Assembly (NCBI RefSeq): GCF_030846195.1
Contig: NZ_JAVCWH010000001.1
Coordinates: 620,001-684,000 of the forward strand
Source of the DNA: Paracoccus yibinensis
GTDB lineage: Bacteria > Pseudomonadota > Alphaproteobacteria > Rhodobacterales > Rhodobacteraceae
Direction of reading: 5' to 3'
Length of the DNA stretch: 64,000 nucleotides
Shown here: positions 8,887-17,793 of the stretch, piece after piece
Layout: each line of letters opens with the position of its first letter
Position numbering within the stretch: the stretch's first letter is position 1
Program-made: the position numbers and the translations under genes
The notes under the pieces: generated by a model
Database searches by the model: none
What the model was told of the DNA's origin: nothing
What the model saw: only the letters and a program-made list of their open reading frames with translations

Positions 8887-9081
8887 GTAACACCAAAATC
8901 GCTAACAAACACTAAGCTTTGACATAGCTTGCCGATTGCATCCGAGCAAGCTGTTCATTTGATCAGGCGCTCACTGCAACTTGGCTGGAAAAGGCCACAC
9001 GTGGGCAGGAAAGCTTCGCCCGGCACTTGCAAGGGCGGGTGGCAACGGGTTCCATCGGTCCTGAACCATGAAGGCCTGCCC

Positions 9082-10212
9082 ATGACCGACGCACCCGACC
9101 TGACCCTTGGCATCGAGGAAGAATACCTGCTGGTCAGCCCCGACACGGGCGATCTGGCCCCCGCCCCCGATGCGATGATGGCGGCCTGCCGCGAGGCCCT
9201 GGGCGACAGCGTCAGCCCCGAATTCCTGCGCTGCCAGATCGAGGTGGGAACGCCCGTGTCCGCCGACATCGCAGAGGCGCGCGGTCACCTGGCCCATCTG
9301 CGCCGGACAGTGGCGCGAATCGCGGGGGACTACGGCCTGGCGCCGATCTCGGCATCCTGCCATCCCTTCGCGGACTGGCGCGATCAGTTCCATACCGACA
9401 AGGACCGCTATCACCAGCTGTCGCGCGACATGGGGGCGGTGTCGCGGCGGATGCTGATCTGCGGGATGCACGTCCATGTGGGCATCCAGAAGCCCGCGCA
9501 GCGGATCGACCTGATGAACCAGATGACCTATTTCCTGCCGCATCTGCTGGCGCTGTCGGCCTCCAGCCCCTTCTGGCAGGGCAGCGACACGGGGCTTGCG
9601 TCCTATCGCACCACGGTCTTTGGCGGGATGCCGCGGACGGGCTTTCCGCCGCAGTTCGGCGGCTGGGACGAATTCGAGCGGTCGGTGCAGGTGCTGATCG
9701 ACCTGGGCGTCCTGGAGGACAGCAGCAAGATCTGGTGGGATCTGCGCCCGTCGTCCCGGTTCCCGACGCTGGAAACGCGGATCTGCGACGCTTCGCCCCG
9801 GCTGGACGACACGATCACCCTGGCCGCGCTGAACCAGGCCACGCTGCGGATGCTGTGGCGCCTGTCGCGGCAGAACCAGCGGTGGCGGCAATATGACCCC
9901 TTCCTGATCGAGGAGAACCGCTGGCGCGCCACCCGCTATGGCATGGCCGAGGGGCTGATCGACTTTGGCGCAGGGCGGATCATCCCCTTTGCGGAAGGGA
10001 TCGAGGAATGGCTGGCCCTGATCGCCCAGGACGCCGACGCCCTGGGCAGCCAGCCGCATGTCGCCCGCACCCGAGAGATGGTGGCGTCCGGCGGGTCCGC
10101 CGCCCGGCAGCGCGCGGTGCTGGCGCAGGCCACGGCGGCCGGCGCCACGCCCCCCGAAGCGATGCGCGAACTGGTTCGGCATCTGATCGCCGAATTTCAT
10201 CACGGTCTCTGA
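9082..10212 (+). CDS. Carboxylate-amine ligase, glutamate-cysteine ligase type 2 (YbdK-like)
   Basis: An ATP-grasp-like ligase of 376 residues in the GCS2 family, starting with the hallmark [21 protein letters not shown] and [21 protein letters not shown] segments follow, matching YbdK. E. coli YbdK has weak gamma-glutamylcysteine synthetase activity, but the natural product of most homologues is unknown. The ATG at MTDAPDLT was chosen because homologues begin just before GIEEEY; the frame is open 51 codons further upstream without conserved sequence. It lies between mmsA and the valine operon without obvious functional ties. Confidence 0.88.
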   Translation: MTDAPDLTLGIEEEYLLVSPDTGDLAPAPDAMMAACREALGDSVSPEFLRCQIEVGTPVSADIAEARGHLAHLRRTVARIAGDYGLAPISASCHPFADWRDQFHTDKDRYHQLSRDMGAVSRRMLICGMHVHVGIQKPAQRIDLMNQMTYFLPHLLALSASSPFWQGSDTGLASYRTTVFGGMPRTGFPPQFGGWDEFERSVQVLIDLGVLEDSSKIWWDLRPSSRFPTLETRICDASPRLDDTITLAALNQATLRMLWRLSRQNQRWRQYDPFLIEENRWRATRYGMAEGLIDFGAGRIIPFAEGIEEWLALIAQDADALGSQPHVARTREMVASGGSAARQRAVLAQATAAGATPPEAMRELVRHLIAEFHHGL

Positions 10213-10278
10213 CCTTGCCAAGCCACCGTCCCATGATGCAATTAAACGCATGTTCAATTTCATCGGGGGGATGAGGAC

Positions 10279-11424
10279 ATGGATTTCGCACTGACCGAGG
10301 AACAGGCAGCCATCTTCGACATGGCGCGCGATTTCGGCGCGGACCGCATCGCCCCCCATGCCCATGACTGGGAAAAGCAGGGCACTATCCCGCGCGACTT
10401 GTGGGCCGATGTCGCGGCCCTGGGCCTTGGCGGGTTGTATGTGTCCGAGGAATACGGCGGATCGGGCCTGTCGCGGCTGGACGGGGTGCTGGTCTTCGAG
10501 GCGCTGTCGATGGCCTGCCCCTCGGTCGCGGCCTTCCTGTCGATCCACAACATGTGCGGCGGCATGATCGACAAGTTCGGCTCGGCCGAGACGAAGGCCC
10601 GCTGGCTGCCGGGTCTGAGCAGCATGGACAAGGTCTTCAGCTATGCCCTGACCGAACCGGGCAGCGGATCGGATGCCGCCGCCCTGCGCACGCGGGCCGA
10701 ACGCACCGACACCGGCTGGCGGCTGAACGGGACCAAGGCCTTCATTTCGGGCGGGGGCTATTCGGATGCCTATATCGCCATGGTCCGCACGGGGGCCGAG
10801 GGGCCAAGGGGCATCAGCGCGGTGATCGTCGAAGACGGCACCCCCGGCCTGTCCTTCGGCGCGCCCGAGGACAAGATGGGCTGGCGCGCCCAACCGACCG
10901 CGCAGGTCCAGTTCGACGATTGCCAGATCCCCGCCGACAACCTGCTGGGCGAGGAAGGTCGCGGCTTTGCCTATGCCATGGCTGGGCTGGATGGCGGGCG
11001 GCTGAACATCGCGGCGGCGGCGCTTGGCGGGGCGCAGGCGGCGCTTGAGGCATCCCTGACCTATATGGGCGAACGCCGCGCCTTCGGGCAGTCGCTGGAC
11101 CAGTTCCAGGCCCTCCAGTTCCGCCTGGCCGAGATGGAAACGGCGCTGCAATCCGCGCGCATCTTCCTGCGCCAGGCGGCCTGGAAGCTTGACACCGGCG
11201 CCCCGGATGCGACCAAGTTCTGCGCGATGGCCAAGCTGCACGTCACCGACCGCGCCTTCGAGGTCGCGAACCAGTGCCTGCAATTGCATGGCGGATATGG
11301 CTATCTGGCCGACTACGGGATCGAGAAGATCGTGCGCGACCTGCGCGTCCACCAGATCCTGGAAGGCACGAACGAGATCATGCGCCTGATCGTGGCGCGG
11401 GCGATGCTGGCCGAACGGGGGTAA
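10279..11424 (+). CDS. Acyl-CoA dehydrogenase, probable isobutyryl-CoA dehydrogenase
   Basis: FAD enzyme of 381 residues that should oxidise isobutyryl-CoA to methacrylyl-CoA in valine degradation. Family signatures are present: SYALTEPGSGSDAAAL, the flavin-binding WxF-like GTKAFISGG, and the catalytic base E362 in ILEGTNEIMR. The isobutyryl specificity is inferred from the operon: 3-hydroxyisobutyryl-CoA hydrolase starts 3 bp downstream and 3-hydroxyisobutyrate dehydrogenase follows. GGGGGATGAGGAC precedes the ATG. Confidence 0.92.
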   Translation: MDFALTEEQAAIFDMARDFGADRIAPHAHDWEKQGTIPRDLWADVAALGLGGLYVSEEYGGSGLSRLDGVLVFEALSMACPSVAAFLSIHNMCGGMIDKFGSAETKARWLPGLSSMDKVFSYALTEPGSGSDAAALRTRAERTDTGWRLNGTKAFISGGGYSDAYIAMVRTGAEGPRGISAVIVEDGTPGLSFGAPEDKMGWRAQPTAQVQFDDCQIPADNLLGEEGRGFAYAMAGLDGGRLNIAAAALGGAQAALEASLTYMGERRAFGQSLDQFQALQFRLAEMETALQSARIFLRQAAWKLDTGAPDATKFCAMAKLHVTDRAFEVANQCLQLHGGYGYLADYGIEKIVRDLRVHQILEGTNEIMRLIVARAMLAERG

Positions 11425-11427
11425 GAC

Positions 11428-12435
11428 GTGGAAGACCTGAACATCCGCAAGGCGGGGCGTGCCGGGCGCATCACCTTTACCCGGCCCAAGGCGCTGAACG
11501 CGCTGAGCCATGACATGGCACGGGCGATCCACCGCGCCCTGGACGGCTGGCGCGATGACCCGGATGTGGCGCTTGTCATCATCGACGCCGAAGGGGACCG
11601 GGCCTTCTGCGCGGGCGGCGACATCGCGGCCGTGTATCGCGCGGGACTGGCGGGCGAACATGCCACCGGCCAACGCTTCTTTGCCGACGAATACCGCATG
11701 AACGCGGCGATCGCGGATTATCCCAAGCCCATCGTTGCCTTCATGCAGGGCTTCGTGATGGGCGGCGGCGTCGGCGTGGGGGGACACGCCAGCCACCGCA
11801 TCGTCGGCGACACGACCCAGATCGCCATGCCCGAATCCGGCATCGGCCTGATCCCCGACGTGGGCGGCACCTGGCTTCTGTCCCGCGCGCCGGGCCGGAT
11901 CGGCGAATACCTGGCGCTGACGGGCGCGCGGATGGGCGCGGGCGACGCGATCCATGCGGGCTTTGCCGATACCTACCTGCCTGAAAGCGAATGGCCCGAC
12001 CTGATCGCCCGGCTGGAAGACACCGGCGACGTATCCTTGATCGAGGGCGGGGATGCACCGACCGCCCCCCTGCGCACGATGGACCTGTCGCCCTTTGCCC
12101 AGGACACCGTGGCCGACATCATCGACGCCCTGGAGGAGGACGGCAACGCCCAGACCCTGAAGATCCTTCATGCCAATTCGCCCCTGTCGATGGCGGCGGG
12201 GCTGGCCATGGTGCGGGCGGCGCGGGGCGACAGCCGGATGCAGGAATCGCTGGCCCGCGAATACCGCTTCACATACCGCGCGACGCAGGACACCGACTTC
12301 CTGGAAGGCGTGCGCGCGCAGATCATCGACAAGGACCGCAAGCCCCGGTGGATGGCCGATGCCAGCCCCGCCAATGTCGCGGCGCTGCTGGCGCCCCTGG
12401 GGCCGAACGAACTGACCTGGAGTGAACCGGCATGA
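11428..12435 (+). CDS. 3-hydroxyisobutyryl-CoA hydrolase
   Basis: Crotonase-fold thioesterase (335 residues) releasing 3-hydroxyisobutyrate from its CoA ester in valine catabolism. FCAGGDIAAVY forms the oxyanion hole. PESGIGLIPDVGGTW carries the two acidic residues of the hydrolase subfamily (E136, D144), which separates it from ordinary enoyl-CoA hydratases. It starts with GTG 3 bp after the dehydrogenase stop and overlaps mmsB by 4 bp. No separate methacrylyl-CoA hydratase is seen in the operon; that step must be supplied elsewhere or by a crotonase outside the window. Confidence 0.92.
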   Translation: MEDLNIRKAGRAGRITFTRPKALNALSHDMARAIHRALDGWRDDPDVALVIIDAEGDRAFCAGGDIAAVYRAGLAGEHATGQRFFADEYRMNAAIADYPKPIVAFMQGFVMGGGVGVGGHASHRIVGDTTQIAMPESGIGLIPDVGGTWLLSRAPGRIGEYLALTGARMGAGDAIHAGFADTYLPESEWPDLIARLEDTGDVSLIEGGDAPTAPLRTMDLSPFAQDTVADIIDALEEDGNAQTLKILHANSPLSMAAGLAMVRAARGDSRMQESLAREYRFTYRATQDTDFLEGVRAQIIDKDRKPRWMADASPANVAALLAPLGPNELTWSEPA

Positions 12436-13322
12436 AGATCGCATTCATAGGACTTGGCAACATGGGCGCGCCGATGGCGCTGAACCTGGCGCAGGCCGGG
12501 CATCAGGTCACGGGCTTCGATACCGCCGCCCGCCCCGAGGGCCTGACCCTGGCCGACAGCGCAGCCGCCGCCGCCAGGGATGCCGACGTGGTCATCACCA
12601 TGCTGCCCAATGGCCAGATCCTGCGCGCCGTGGCCGATCAGGTGATCCCGGCCATGAAGCCAGGCGCGATCCTGTGCGACTGTTCCACGGTGGACGTGGA
12701 CAGCGCCCGTGCGGTCGCGGACCAAGCCCGTGCGGCGGGCCTGGGGGCGCTTGACGCACCCGTGTCGGGCGGGATCGGCGGCGCCCAGGGGGGCACGCTG
12801 ACCTTCATGGTGGGTGGCCCGGACGACGCCTTCGCGGCGGTTCGGCCGCTGTTCGACGTCATGGGCCAGAAGGCCGTTCATTGCGGCGATGCAGGTGCGG
12901 GACAGGCCGCGAAAATCTGCAACAACATGATCCTGGGCGTGACCATGATCGCCACTTGCGAGGCATTCGCGCTTGCCGACAAGCTGGGCTTGGACCGCCA
13001 GAAGATGTTCGACGTCGTATCCACCAGTTCGGGATACAGTTGGTCGATGAACGCCTATTGCCCCGCGCCGGGGGTGGGTCCGAAATCGCCTGCGGACAAC
13101 GACTACAAGCCCGGTTTCGCCGCCGAACTGATGCTGAAGGACCTGAACCTGTCGCAGGCGGCGGCGTCCTCGGCCGGGGCGGACACGCCGATGGGGGCGC
13201 TTGCGCAACAGCTTTATCACCAGTTCGTGGAACACGAGGACGGGCGAGGCCGGGATTTTTCGGCAATGCTGCCACGCTTCGTGGAAAAAAATCGTGAACA
13301 AGACGGAACTGTGACGCGGTAA
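12432..13322 (+). CDS. mmsB: 3-hydroxyisobutyrate dehydrogenase
   Basis: Oxidises 3-hydroxyisobutyrate to methylmalonate semialdehyde, the substrate of MmsA encoded upstream at 6.7-8.2 kb. The 296-residue beta-hydroxyacid dehydrogenase has the N-terminal GLGNMGAPMA nucleotide-binding loop, the DAPVSGG substrate signature and the catalytic lysine K161 in AAKICNNM. Its ATG overlaps the hydrolase stop (ATGA), giving translational coupling. Confidence 0.95.
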   Translation: MKIAFIGLGNMGAPMALNLAQAGHQVTGFDTAARPEGLTLADSAAAAARDADVVITMLPNGQILRAVADQVIPAMKPGAILCDCSTVDVDSARAVADQARAAGLGALDAPVSGGIGGAQGGTLTFMVGGPDDAFAAVRPLFDVMGQKAVHCGDAGAGQAAKICNNMILGVTMIATCEAFALADKLGLDRQKMFDVVSTSSGYSWSMNAYCPAPGVGPKSPADNDYKPGFAAELMLKDLNLSQAAASSAGADTPMGALAQQLYHQFVEHEDGRGRDFSAMLPRFVEKNREQDGTVTR

Positions 13323-13382
13323 GGGAACCAGGGCGCCACTTGCCCGGTTTTCACCAACGGACGGACAACCGGGCCAAGGGAA

Positions 13383-13694
13383 ATGATGCGCAAGGTGATG
13401 GTGATCGCGACCGCTGCCGTGGCAGCCACGCTGATCGCTCTTTTCAGTAACGATACCCCGCAGGCGCAGGGCACGATCCAGGCCAACGCCACCCGGGCCG
13501 AGACACGGTCCCTCATGCCCGGTGACATCCTGCCCGCCGAAACCGTCGATTTCATCGAAAGGCCCGGCATCTATGGCCTGGGGTCGGAACTGCCGGGCAG
13601 CCGGTATGCCATCGTCGATGGTCACCTGGTCCGCGTCAATCCCAACACGATGCAGCTCCAATCCATCCTGCGAAGGGGAAGCTCCGTCGAATGA
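13383..13694 (+). CDS. Small exported protein of unknown function
   Basis: A 103-residue protein with an N-terminal hydrophobic signal (MMRKVMVIATAAVAATLIAL). The C-terminal segment (YAIVDGHLVRVNPNT) resembles the RcnB-like periplasmic proteins common in Rhodobacteraceae. Function is unknown. Either of two adjacent ATG codons may be used. It lies between mmsB and a tRNA gene on the opposite strand. An 8-bp inverted repeat (GCCCGGTT / AACCGGGC, 13343-13375) lies just upstream. Confidence 0.7.
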   Translation: MMRKVMVIATAAVAATLIALFSNDTPQAQGTIQANATRAETRSLMPGDILPAETVDFIERPGIYGLGSELPGSRYAIVDGHLVRVNPNTMQLQSILRRGSSVE

Positions 13695-13707
13695 TGGGGT
13701 GAGGGAT

Positions 13708-13781
13708 TGGAGCGGGTGATGGGAATCGAACCCACGTATTCAGCTTGGAAGGCTGCTGCTCTACCATTGAGCTACACCCGC
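13708..13781 (-). tRNA. tRNA-Gly (anticodon TCC)
   Basis: On the minus strand the cloverleaf is complete: acceptor GCGGGTG pairs with CACCCGC, the D arm is GCTC/GAGC, the anticodon loop CTTCCAA reads TCC, the T loop is TTCGATT, and the discriminator is T with CCA encoded. Length is 74 nt including CCA. Confidence 0.96.
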
Positions 13782-13822
13782 ATGGCGGCAGGTATAGCCA
13801 TGCCGCGCGACAGGTGCAACCG

Positions 13823-14275
13823 TCATCGGCGGCTTTGAAAGAACCCCGTCAGCAGCGTCCGCGCCCGCTCCGCGTCGATCCCGTCATAGACGTGCGGACG
13901 GTGATGGCACTGCGGATGGTCGAAAACCCGGGCGCCATGTTCGACCCCGCCCATGCGGACATCGCTTGCCCCGTAATACAGCCGACCGATGCGTGCGGCG
14001 GATATCGCCGCAGCGCACATCGGGCAGGGTTCCAGCGTCACCCACAGGTCATGGTCAGGCAGGCGTTCCGACCCCGCAGCCTGGCACGCCTGGCGGATCG
14101 CCAGGATTTCGGCATGGGCGGTGGGATCGGACAATTCGCGCGTGCGGTTTCCCGCCGCCGCCACCACACGCCCGTCCGGGGCCACGACCACCGCGCCCAC
14201 CGGAACCTCGCCCCGCCGGGCGGCGGCTCTTGCCTGGTCGAGGGCCAGGCCCATATGAGAGGTGAAGCGGCTCAT
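13823..14275 (-). CDS. tadA: tRNA adenosine(34) deaminase
   Basis: Deaminates A34 of tRNA-Arg(ACG) to inosine. The 150-residue protein has the zinc-dependent deaminase core: H54-A-E56 (E56 is the proton shuttle) and P-C84-P-M-C87. The start is the ATG of MSRFTSHMG; a TTG five codons upstream in the same frame is less likely. It is divergent from the pseudouridine synthase gene, making this a small RNA-modification neighbourhood next to a tRNA gene. Confidence 0.95.
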   Translation of the reverse strand: MSRFTSHMGLALDQARAAARRGEVPVGAVVVAPDGRVVAAAGNRTRELSDPTAHAEILAIRQACQAAGSERLPDHDLWVTLEPCPMCAAAISAARIGRLYYGASDVRMGGVEHGARVFDHPQCHHRPHVYDGIDAERARTLLTGFFQSRR

Positions 14276-14385
14276 GCCCGCTTGTCGCAAGGGCGGTGCC
14301 CCCGCGCAAGTTGCCCTTTCCCCGGACCCGCGCTTTCGCTAGAAGCGCGGCTTTGCCACCGCAGCGATGCGCAGGAGAGATCGCC

Positions 14386-15942
14386 ATGACCGACGACAGC
14401 ACCCCGAAATCCGCCGACCAGTCCCCCGCCCAGTCCCCTGACCGCATCGCCAAGGTGATGGCCCGCGCAGGCGTCGCCAGCCGCCGTGAGGCCGAGCGGA
14501 TGATCCTGGAAGGCCGGGTGACGGTGAACGGCAAGAAGATCGACAGCCCCGCGCTTGACGTCCTGCCCACGGACCGGATCGTCGTGGATGGCAAGAAGCT
14601 GGACGAGCCGCAGGAAACCCGGCTGTGGCTGTATTACAAGCCCCTGGGACTGGTGACGACCGAATCGGACGAAAAGGGCCGGCAGACGGTGTTCGACGCC
14701 CTGCCCCGCGACCTGCCGCGCGTGATGACCGTGGGCCGCCTTGACCTGAACTCCGAAGGCCTGCTGCTGCTGACCAACGACGGCGAACTGAAGCGCCGGC
14801 TGGAGCTGCCCTCGACCGGCTGGCTGCGGCGTTACCGTGTGCGCGTGAACGGCACGCCCAGCGACATGACCTTTGCCCCCCTGCGCCGCGGCGCGACCAT
14901 CGACGGCGAGGAGTTCGCCCCGATGGAGATCAAGCTGGACAGCCAGCAGGGCGCGAACGCCTGGCTGACCGTGGGCATCCGCGAAGGCAAGAACCGCGAG
15001 ATCCGCCGCGCCATGTCCCATGTCGGGTTGCAGGTGAACCGCCTGATCCGCATCGGCTATGGCCCCTTCAAGCTGAGCGGCATGGAAAAGAACGAGGTCG
15101 TCGAGGTCAAGAAACGCGTGCTGCGCGACCAGCTTGGCGGGCTGCTGACGGGCGAGGAGACCGCCCCGAAAGAACGCGAAATGCGCCCCCGCGGCGCGGA
15201 AGGCCCGCGCGGCCCGCGCCGGGACGATGGCGACCGCCCGGCCCGCAGCTTCCGCAGAGAGGGCGGCGGCGAAGGCCGTTTCGCCCGCAAGCCTGGCCCG
15301 CGACAGGACGGCGACCGCCCCGCCCGTCCCTGGTCCGGCAAACCCCGGTCCGAGGAAGGCGGCGACCGTCCGCAGTTCCGCGGCAAGCGTCCGCAGGGCG
15401 AAGGGGATCGTCCGGCCCGCCCCTGGTCGGACAGGCCCCGCGCCGAACGCGACGGCGCGTCCGCTGACCGCCCCCGCTTCGGCAAGCCCGCTGGCGACGG
15501 ACCGGCCGGCAAGCCGGCCTACAAATCTCGCGGCGACCGGCCCGAGGGCGGCTTCAAGCCGCGCGGGGATCGTGCCGAAGGTGGTTTCAAACCTCGGGGC
15601 GACAGGCCCGAGGGAGAAAGAGGCTTCAAGCCGCGTGGTGATCGTCCAGAGGGCGGGTTCAAGCCCCGCCGCGATGCCGATGACGCCGGGCGGGGCTTCA
15701 AGCCGCGGGCAGAGGGAAAACCCGGCGACAAGGGGTTCAAGCCGCGCGGCGACCGGGCCGAGGGCGGCTTCAAGCCTCGGGGCGACGGACCCCGTCCGGG
15801 CGGAAAACCCGGTGGGGACCGCAAGCCTTTTGGCAAACCGGGCGGGGCCAAGCCCGCGCGCGGGGGTTCAGGCGGCGGCTTTTCAGGCAAGCCCGGCGGT
15901 CGCGCTGGCGGCGGGCGACCGGGCGGCAAGCCGCGCGGTTGA
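14386..15942 (+). CDS. Pseudouridine synthase (RsuA/RluB type) with long disordered Arg/Gly-rich tail
   Basis: An S4 domain (about 20-70, RIAKVMARAGVASRREAERM) is followed by the catalytic domain with GRLDLNSEGLLLLTNDG; D120 is the catalytic aspartate. The likely target is 23S rRNA (RluB, equivalent of U2605). The enzyme core ends near residue 265. A tail of about 250 residues follows, built of Arg, Gly, Pro, Lys and Asp with seven GFKPR repeats, several followed by GDRxE. Such RGG-like tails bind RNA non-specifically; most homologues have shorter ones. AGGAGAGA precedes the ATG. Confidence 0.93.
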   Translation: MTDDSTPKSADQSPAQSPDRIAKVMARAGVASRREAERMILEGRVTVNGKKIDSPALDVLPTDRIVVDGKKLDEPQETRLWLYYKPLGLVTTESDEKGRQTVFDALPRDLPRVMTVGRLDLNSEGLLLLTNDGELKRRLELPSTGWLRRYRVRVNGTPSDMTFAPLRRGATIDGEEFAPMEIKLDSQQGANAWLTVGIREGKNREIRRAMSHVGLQVNRLIRIGYGPFKLSGMEKNEVVEVKKRVLRDQLGGLLTGEETAPKEREMRPRGAEGPRGPRRDDGDRPARSFRREGGGEGRFARKPGPRQDGDRPARPWSGKPRSEEGGDRPQFRGKRPQGEGDRPARPWSDRPRAERDGASADRPRFGKPAGDGPAGKPAYKSRGDRPEGGFKPRGDRAEGGFKPRGDRPEGERGFKPRGDRPEGGFKPRRDADDAGRGFKPRAEGKPGDKGFKPRGDRAEGGFKPRGDGPRPGGKPGGDRKPFGKPGGAKPARGGSGGGFSGKPGGRAGGGRPGGKPRG

Positions 15943-15951
15943 CGGGTCCTT

Positions 15952-15972
15952 CCCCCGCCAAATGGCCGGGGG
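15952..15972. terminator. Hairpin between the convergent pseudouridine synthase and hemP genes
   Basis: CCCCCG at 15952-15957 pairs with CGGGGG at 15967-15972 around a short loop. It lies in the 35-bp convergent gap; there is no clear T-run, so termination is only probable. Confidence 0.4.
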
Positions 15973-15977
15973 CAGCC

Positions 15978-16154
15978 TTACTTCGTCAGGATCAGCTTGC
16001 CGGCCCGCGTGATGCGAAGCTGATAGATCTGGTCGTCCAGGATGATCAGCGCCTGATTGCCCCCGCGCGTCAGCTGGGTCGCGTCATGCTGCGGGATCCG
16101 GGCCAGAACACTGGTGCCGGATTGCGCGAAGTCTGCGGGACGTACTGCGGTCAT
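15978..16154 (-). CDS. hemP: Hemin uptake protein HemP
   Basis: A 58-codon gene read directly from the sequence. The C-terminus ends in the HemP signature YQLRITRAGKLILTK after a RGGNQALIILDDQ segment. HemP proteins are short, usually iron-regulated and linked to heme uptake; some act as regulators of heme transport genes. A GAGAGG ribosome-binding site precedes the ATG. A plausible -35 TTGACA lies upstream at about 16220. No heme transporter is adjacent; the zinc-binding protein gene ends about 105 bp upstream on the same strand. Confidence 0.88.
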   Translation of the reverse strand: MTAVRPADFAQSGTSVLARIPQHDATQLTRGGNQALIILDDQIYQLRITRAGKLILTK

Positions 16155-16259
16155 GGTCAGCCTCTCGAAAATTGGGGTCCGTCTTCCTTCACTTGAAATC
16201 TGACCAATTCAGTCTGGATTGTCAAAGTAAAAGAGTCGGAATTATCTGGAGGGGCGGAT

Positions 16260-17210
16260 TTACTCTGACAGGCAGCCGGTGATGGCCCCCGCCATCTGCG
16301 AAAGGATCTGCCCGTAAAGCTGCGGCCCTGGCTCAAGATCGCCGCCTTCTGGCGTCAGTTCGTCGCCGGTGCGAATGGCACCGCCGTCCGTCACTGCCTG
16401 CACCAGCTTGGGGTCGCTGCCGTATTCGGGAAAGGCGCAGACCGCACCCCCTTCCGTGATACGGGCGCGAATCTCTGCCAACCTTGCGGCCGAAGGCGTG
16501 CTGGCATCGCCCAGCGACACCGCGATCGCGGGCTGAAGGCCGAAATGTTCGGTGAAATAGCCGTAGGCGTCGTGAAAGACGACAAAGCTGGCCCCGGCAT
16601 GGGGCTGAAGCTGCGCAAGAAGTTCTTCGTCAAGGCGGCGGATTTCCTCGGCTGCCGCCACTGCGTTCTGCCTATAGGCGGCCGCATTGTCAGGGTCGAT
16701 CTTTTCCAGCGTCTCGGCGATGGCAGAGACCCAAAGCTGCGCGTTTTCCGGGTCCAGCCAAGCGTGCGGATCCACGTTACCATGCGCGTCGTCGTGACCA
16801 TGGTCGTAATCGTGACCACCCTCGTGGCCGTGGTGGTCGTCGCCATGCGCCGCGCCGTGGTCATGCGCCTCGTCATACCCCCGCAGATAGGTGCCCGGCA
16901 CCTCAAGCAGCCGCAGCTGCGCGACATCGCCCCCGACCGAGGACGCGGCGCGATCCAGCCAGGGCGTCAGTTCCGGCCCCGTCCAGACCAGCAGCCCCGC
17001 GTCCTGCAACCCCCGCGCGTCCGAAGGGCGCATCTGGTGGTGATGCGCGCTTGCCCCCTTCGGCAGCAGCACCTGCACCTGCCCCAGATCCCCCATCACC
17101 TGCTGGACCAGCGAGGCGGTGACGGGCGTATCCACCACCACCTGCGGCGGTTCGGCCAGCACGGGACCGGCGGCCAGAAGGCCAAGGGCGGAAAGGATCA
17201 TGCGCATCAT
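16260..17210 (-). CDS. znuA: Zinc ABC transporter substrate-binding protein
   Basis: Periplasmic zinc receptor of the cluster 9 family: signal peptide (about 1-19), a first lobe with HHHQMRPSD, a His/Asp-rich loop at about 115-145 (HDHGAAHGDDHHGHEGGHDY and on), then NVDPHAWLDPEN and the second lobe. The His-rich loop is characteristic of ZnuA and thought to collect zinc. It is divergent from zur-znuC-znuB, with two Zur-like boxes between. AGGTGAC precedes the ATG. Confidence 0.95.
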   Translation of the reverse strand: MMRMILSALGLLAAGPVLAEPPQVVVDTPVTASLVQQVMGDLGQVQVLLPKGASAHHHQMRPSDARGLQDAGLLVWTGPELTPWLDRAASSVGGDVAQLRLLEVPGTYLRGYDEAHDHGAAHGDDHHGHEGGHDYDHGHDDAHGNVDPHAWLDPENAQLWVSAIAETLEKIDPDNAAAYRQNAVAAAEEIRRLDEELLAQLQPHAGASFVVFHDAYGYFTEHFGLQPAIAVSLGDASTPSAARLAEIRARITEGGAVCAFPEYGSDPKLVQAVTDGGAIRTGDELTPEGGDLEPGPQLYGQILSQMAGAITGCLSE

Positions 17211-17253
17211 GTCACCTCGACAGGTTGGTTTCTTGCAGGGCCGTGCTTATTCA

Positions 17254-17295
17254 TGTTACATGATAACAAGTCAAACAGAATGTGATAAAGTAACA
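17254..17295. promoter_or_regulatory. Two Zur-like boxes in the znuA/zur divergent promoter
   Basis: TGTTA-N5-TAACA at 17254-17268 and TGTGA-N5-TAACA at 17281-17295 are related 15-mers with starts 27 bp apart. They match the general shape of alphaproteobacterial Zur operators. One repressor dimer on each would control both the znuA and zur-znuCB transcripts. Confidence 0.6.
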
Positions 17296-17793
17296 AGATT
17301 GCCCGATCACGAACCCCATTCCGCCTTTGCCCCCCATGACCACCGCGCCTGCGAGGCGCGCGTGCTTGACCAGGCGCGTGACCGCCTGGCCGCAAACGGC
17401 GCCCGGCTGACCCCCGTGCGGCAGCGGACGCTGGAGATCCTTCTGGAATCACATCGCGCCATGGGCGCCTATGAGGTGCTGGACCGCCTCGCCGCCGAAG
17501 GTTTCGGCCGCCAGCCGCCGGTCGCCTATCGCGCCCTTGAGTTTCTGGTGGAACACGGACTGGCGCATCGCCTGCAACGGCTGAATGCCTTTGCCGCCTG
17601 CCTGCATCCGGGCCATGACCACGCGCCCGCCTTCCTGATCTGCCGCGACTGCGACATGCTGGCCGAACTGCCCGCCGCGCCCGTTCGCGATGCGCTGACG
17701 GACCTGGCTGCCGAATCCGGCTTCCAGGTGGAACGCGTCACGATCGAGGCCCTGGGCCTTTGCCCCGCCTGCGCCGGCGCGGCCCGGCCATGA
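17260..17793 (+). CDS. zur: Zinc uptake regulator (Fur family)
   Basis: Fur-family repressor that senses zinc. Winged-helix signature RLTPVRQRTLEILLES and the PVAYRALEFLVEHGLAHRL recognition region are followed by the dimerisation domain with structural zinc cysteines CRDC (about 128-131) and CPAC near the C-terminus. From the first ATG it has 177 residues, but that ATG and about 12 codons overlap the two Zur boxes. Either the mRNA is nearly leaderless or translation starts later, for example at the TTG at 17299. The stop overlaps znuC (ATGA). Confidence 0.9.
   Translation: MITSQTECDKVTRLPDHEPHSAFAPHDHRACEARVLDQARDRLAANGARLTPVRQRTLEILLESHRAMGAYEVLDRLAAEGFGRQPPVAYRALEFLVEHGLAHRLQRLNAFAACLHPGHDHAPAFLICRDCDMLAELPAAPVRDALTDLAAESGFQVERVTIEALGLCPACAGAARP

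Noticed and set aside
8971..12444. An 1157-codon open frame on the minus strand
   Set aside because: Antisense of the carboxylate-amine ligase, acyl-CoA dehydrogenase and hydrolase genes; low-complexity translation with no recognisable domain.
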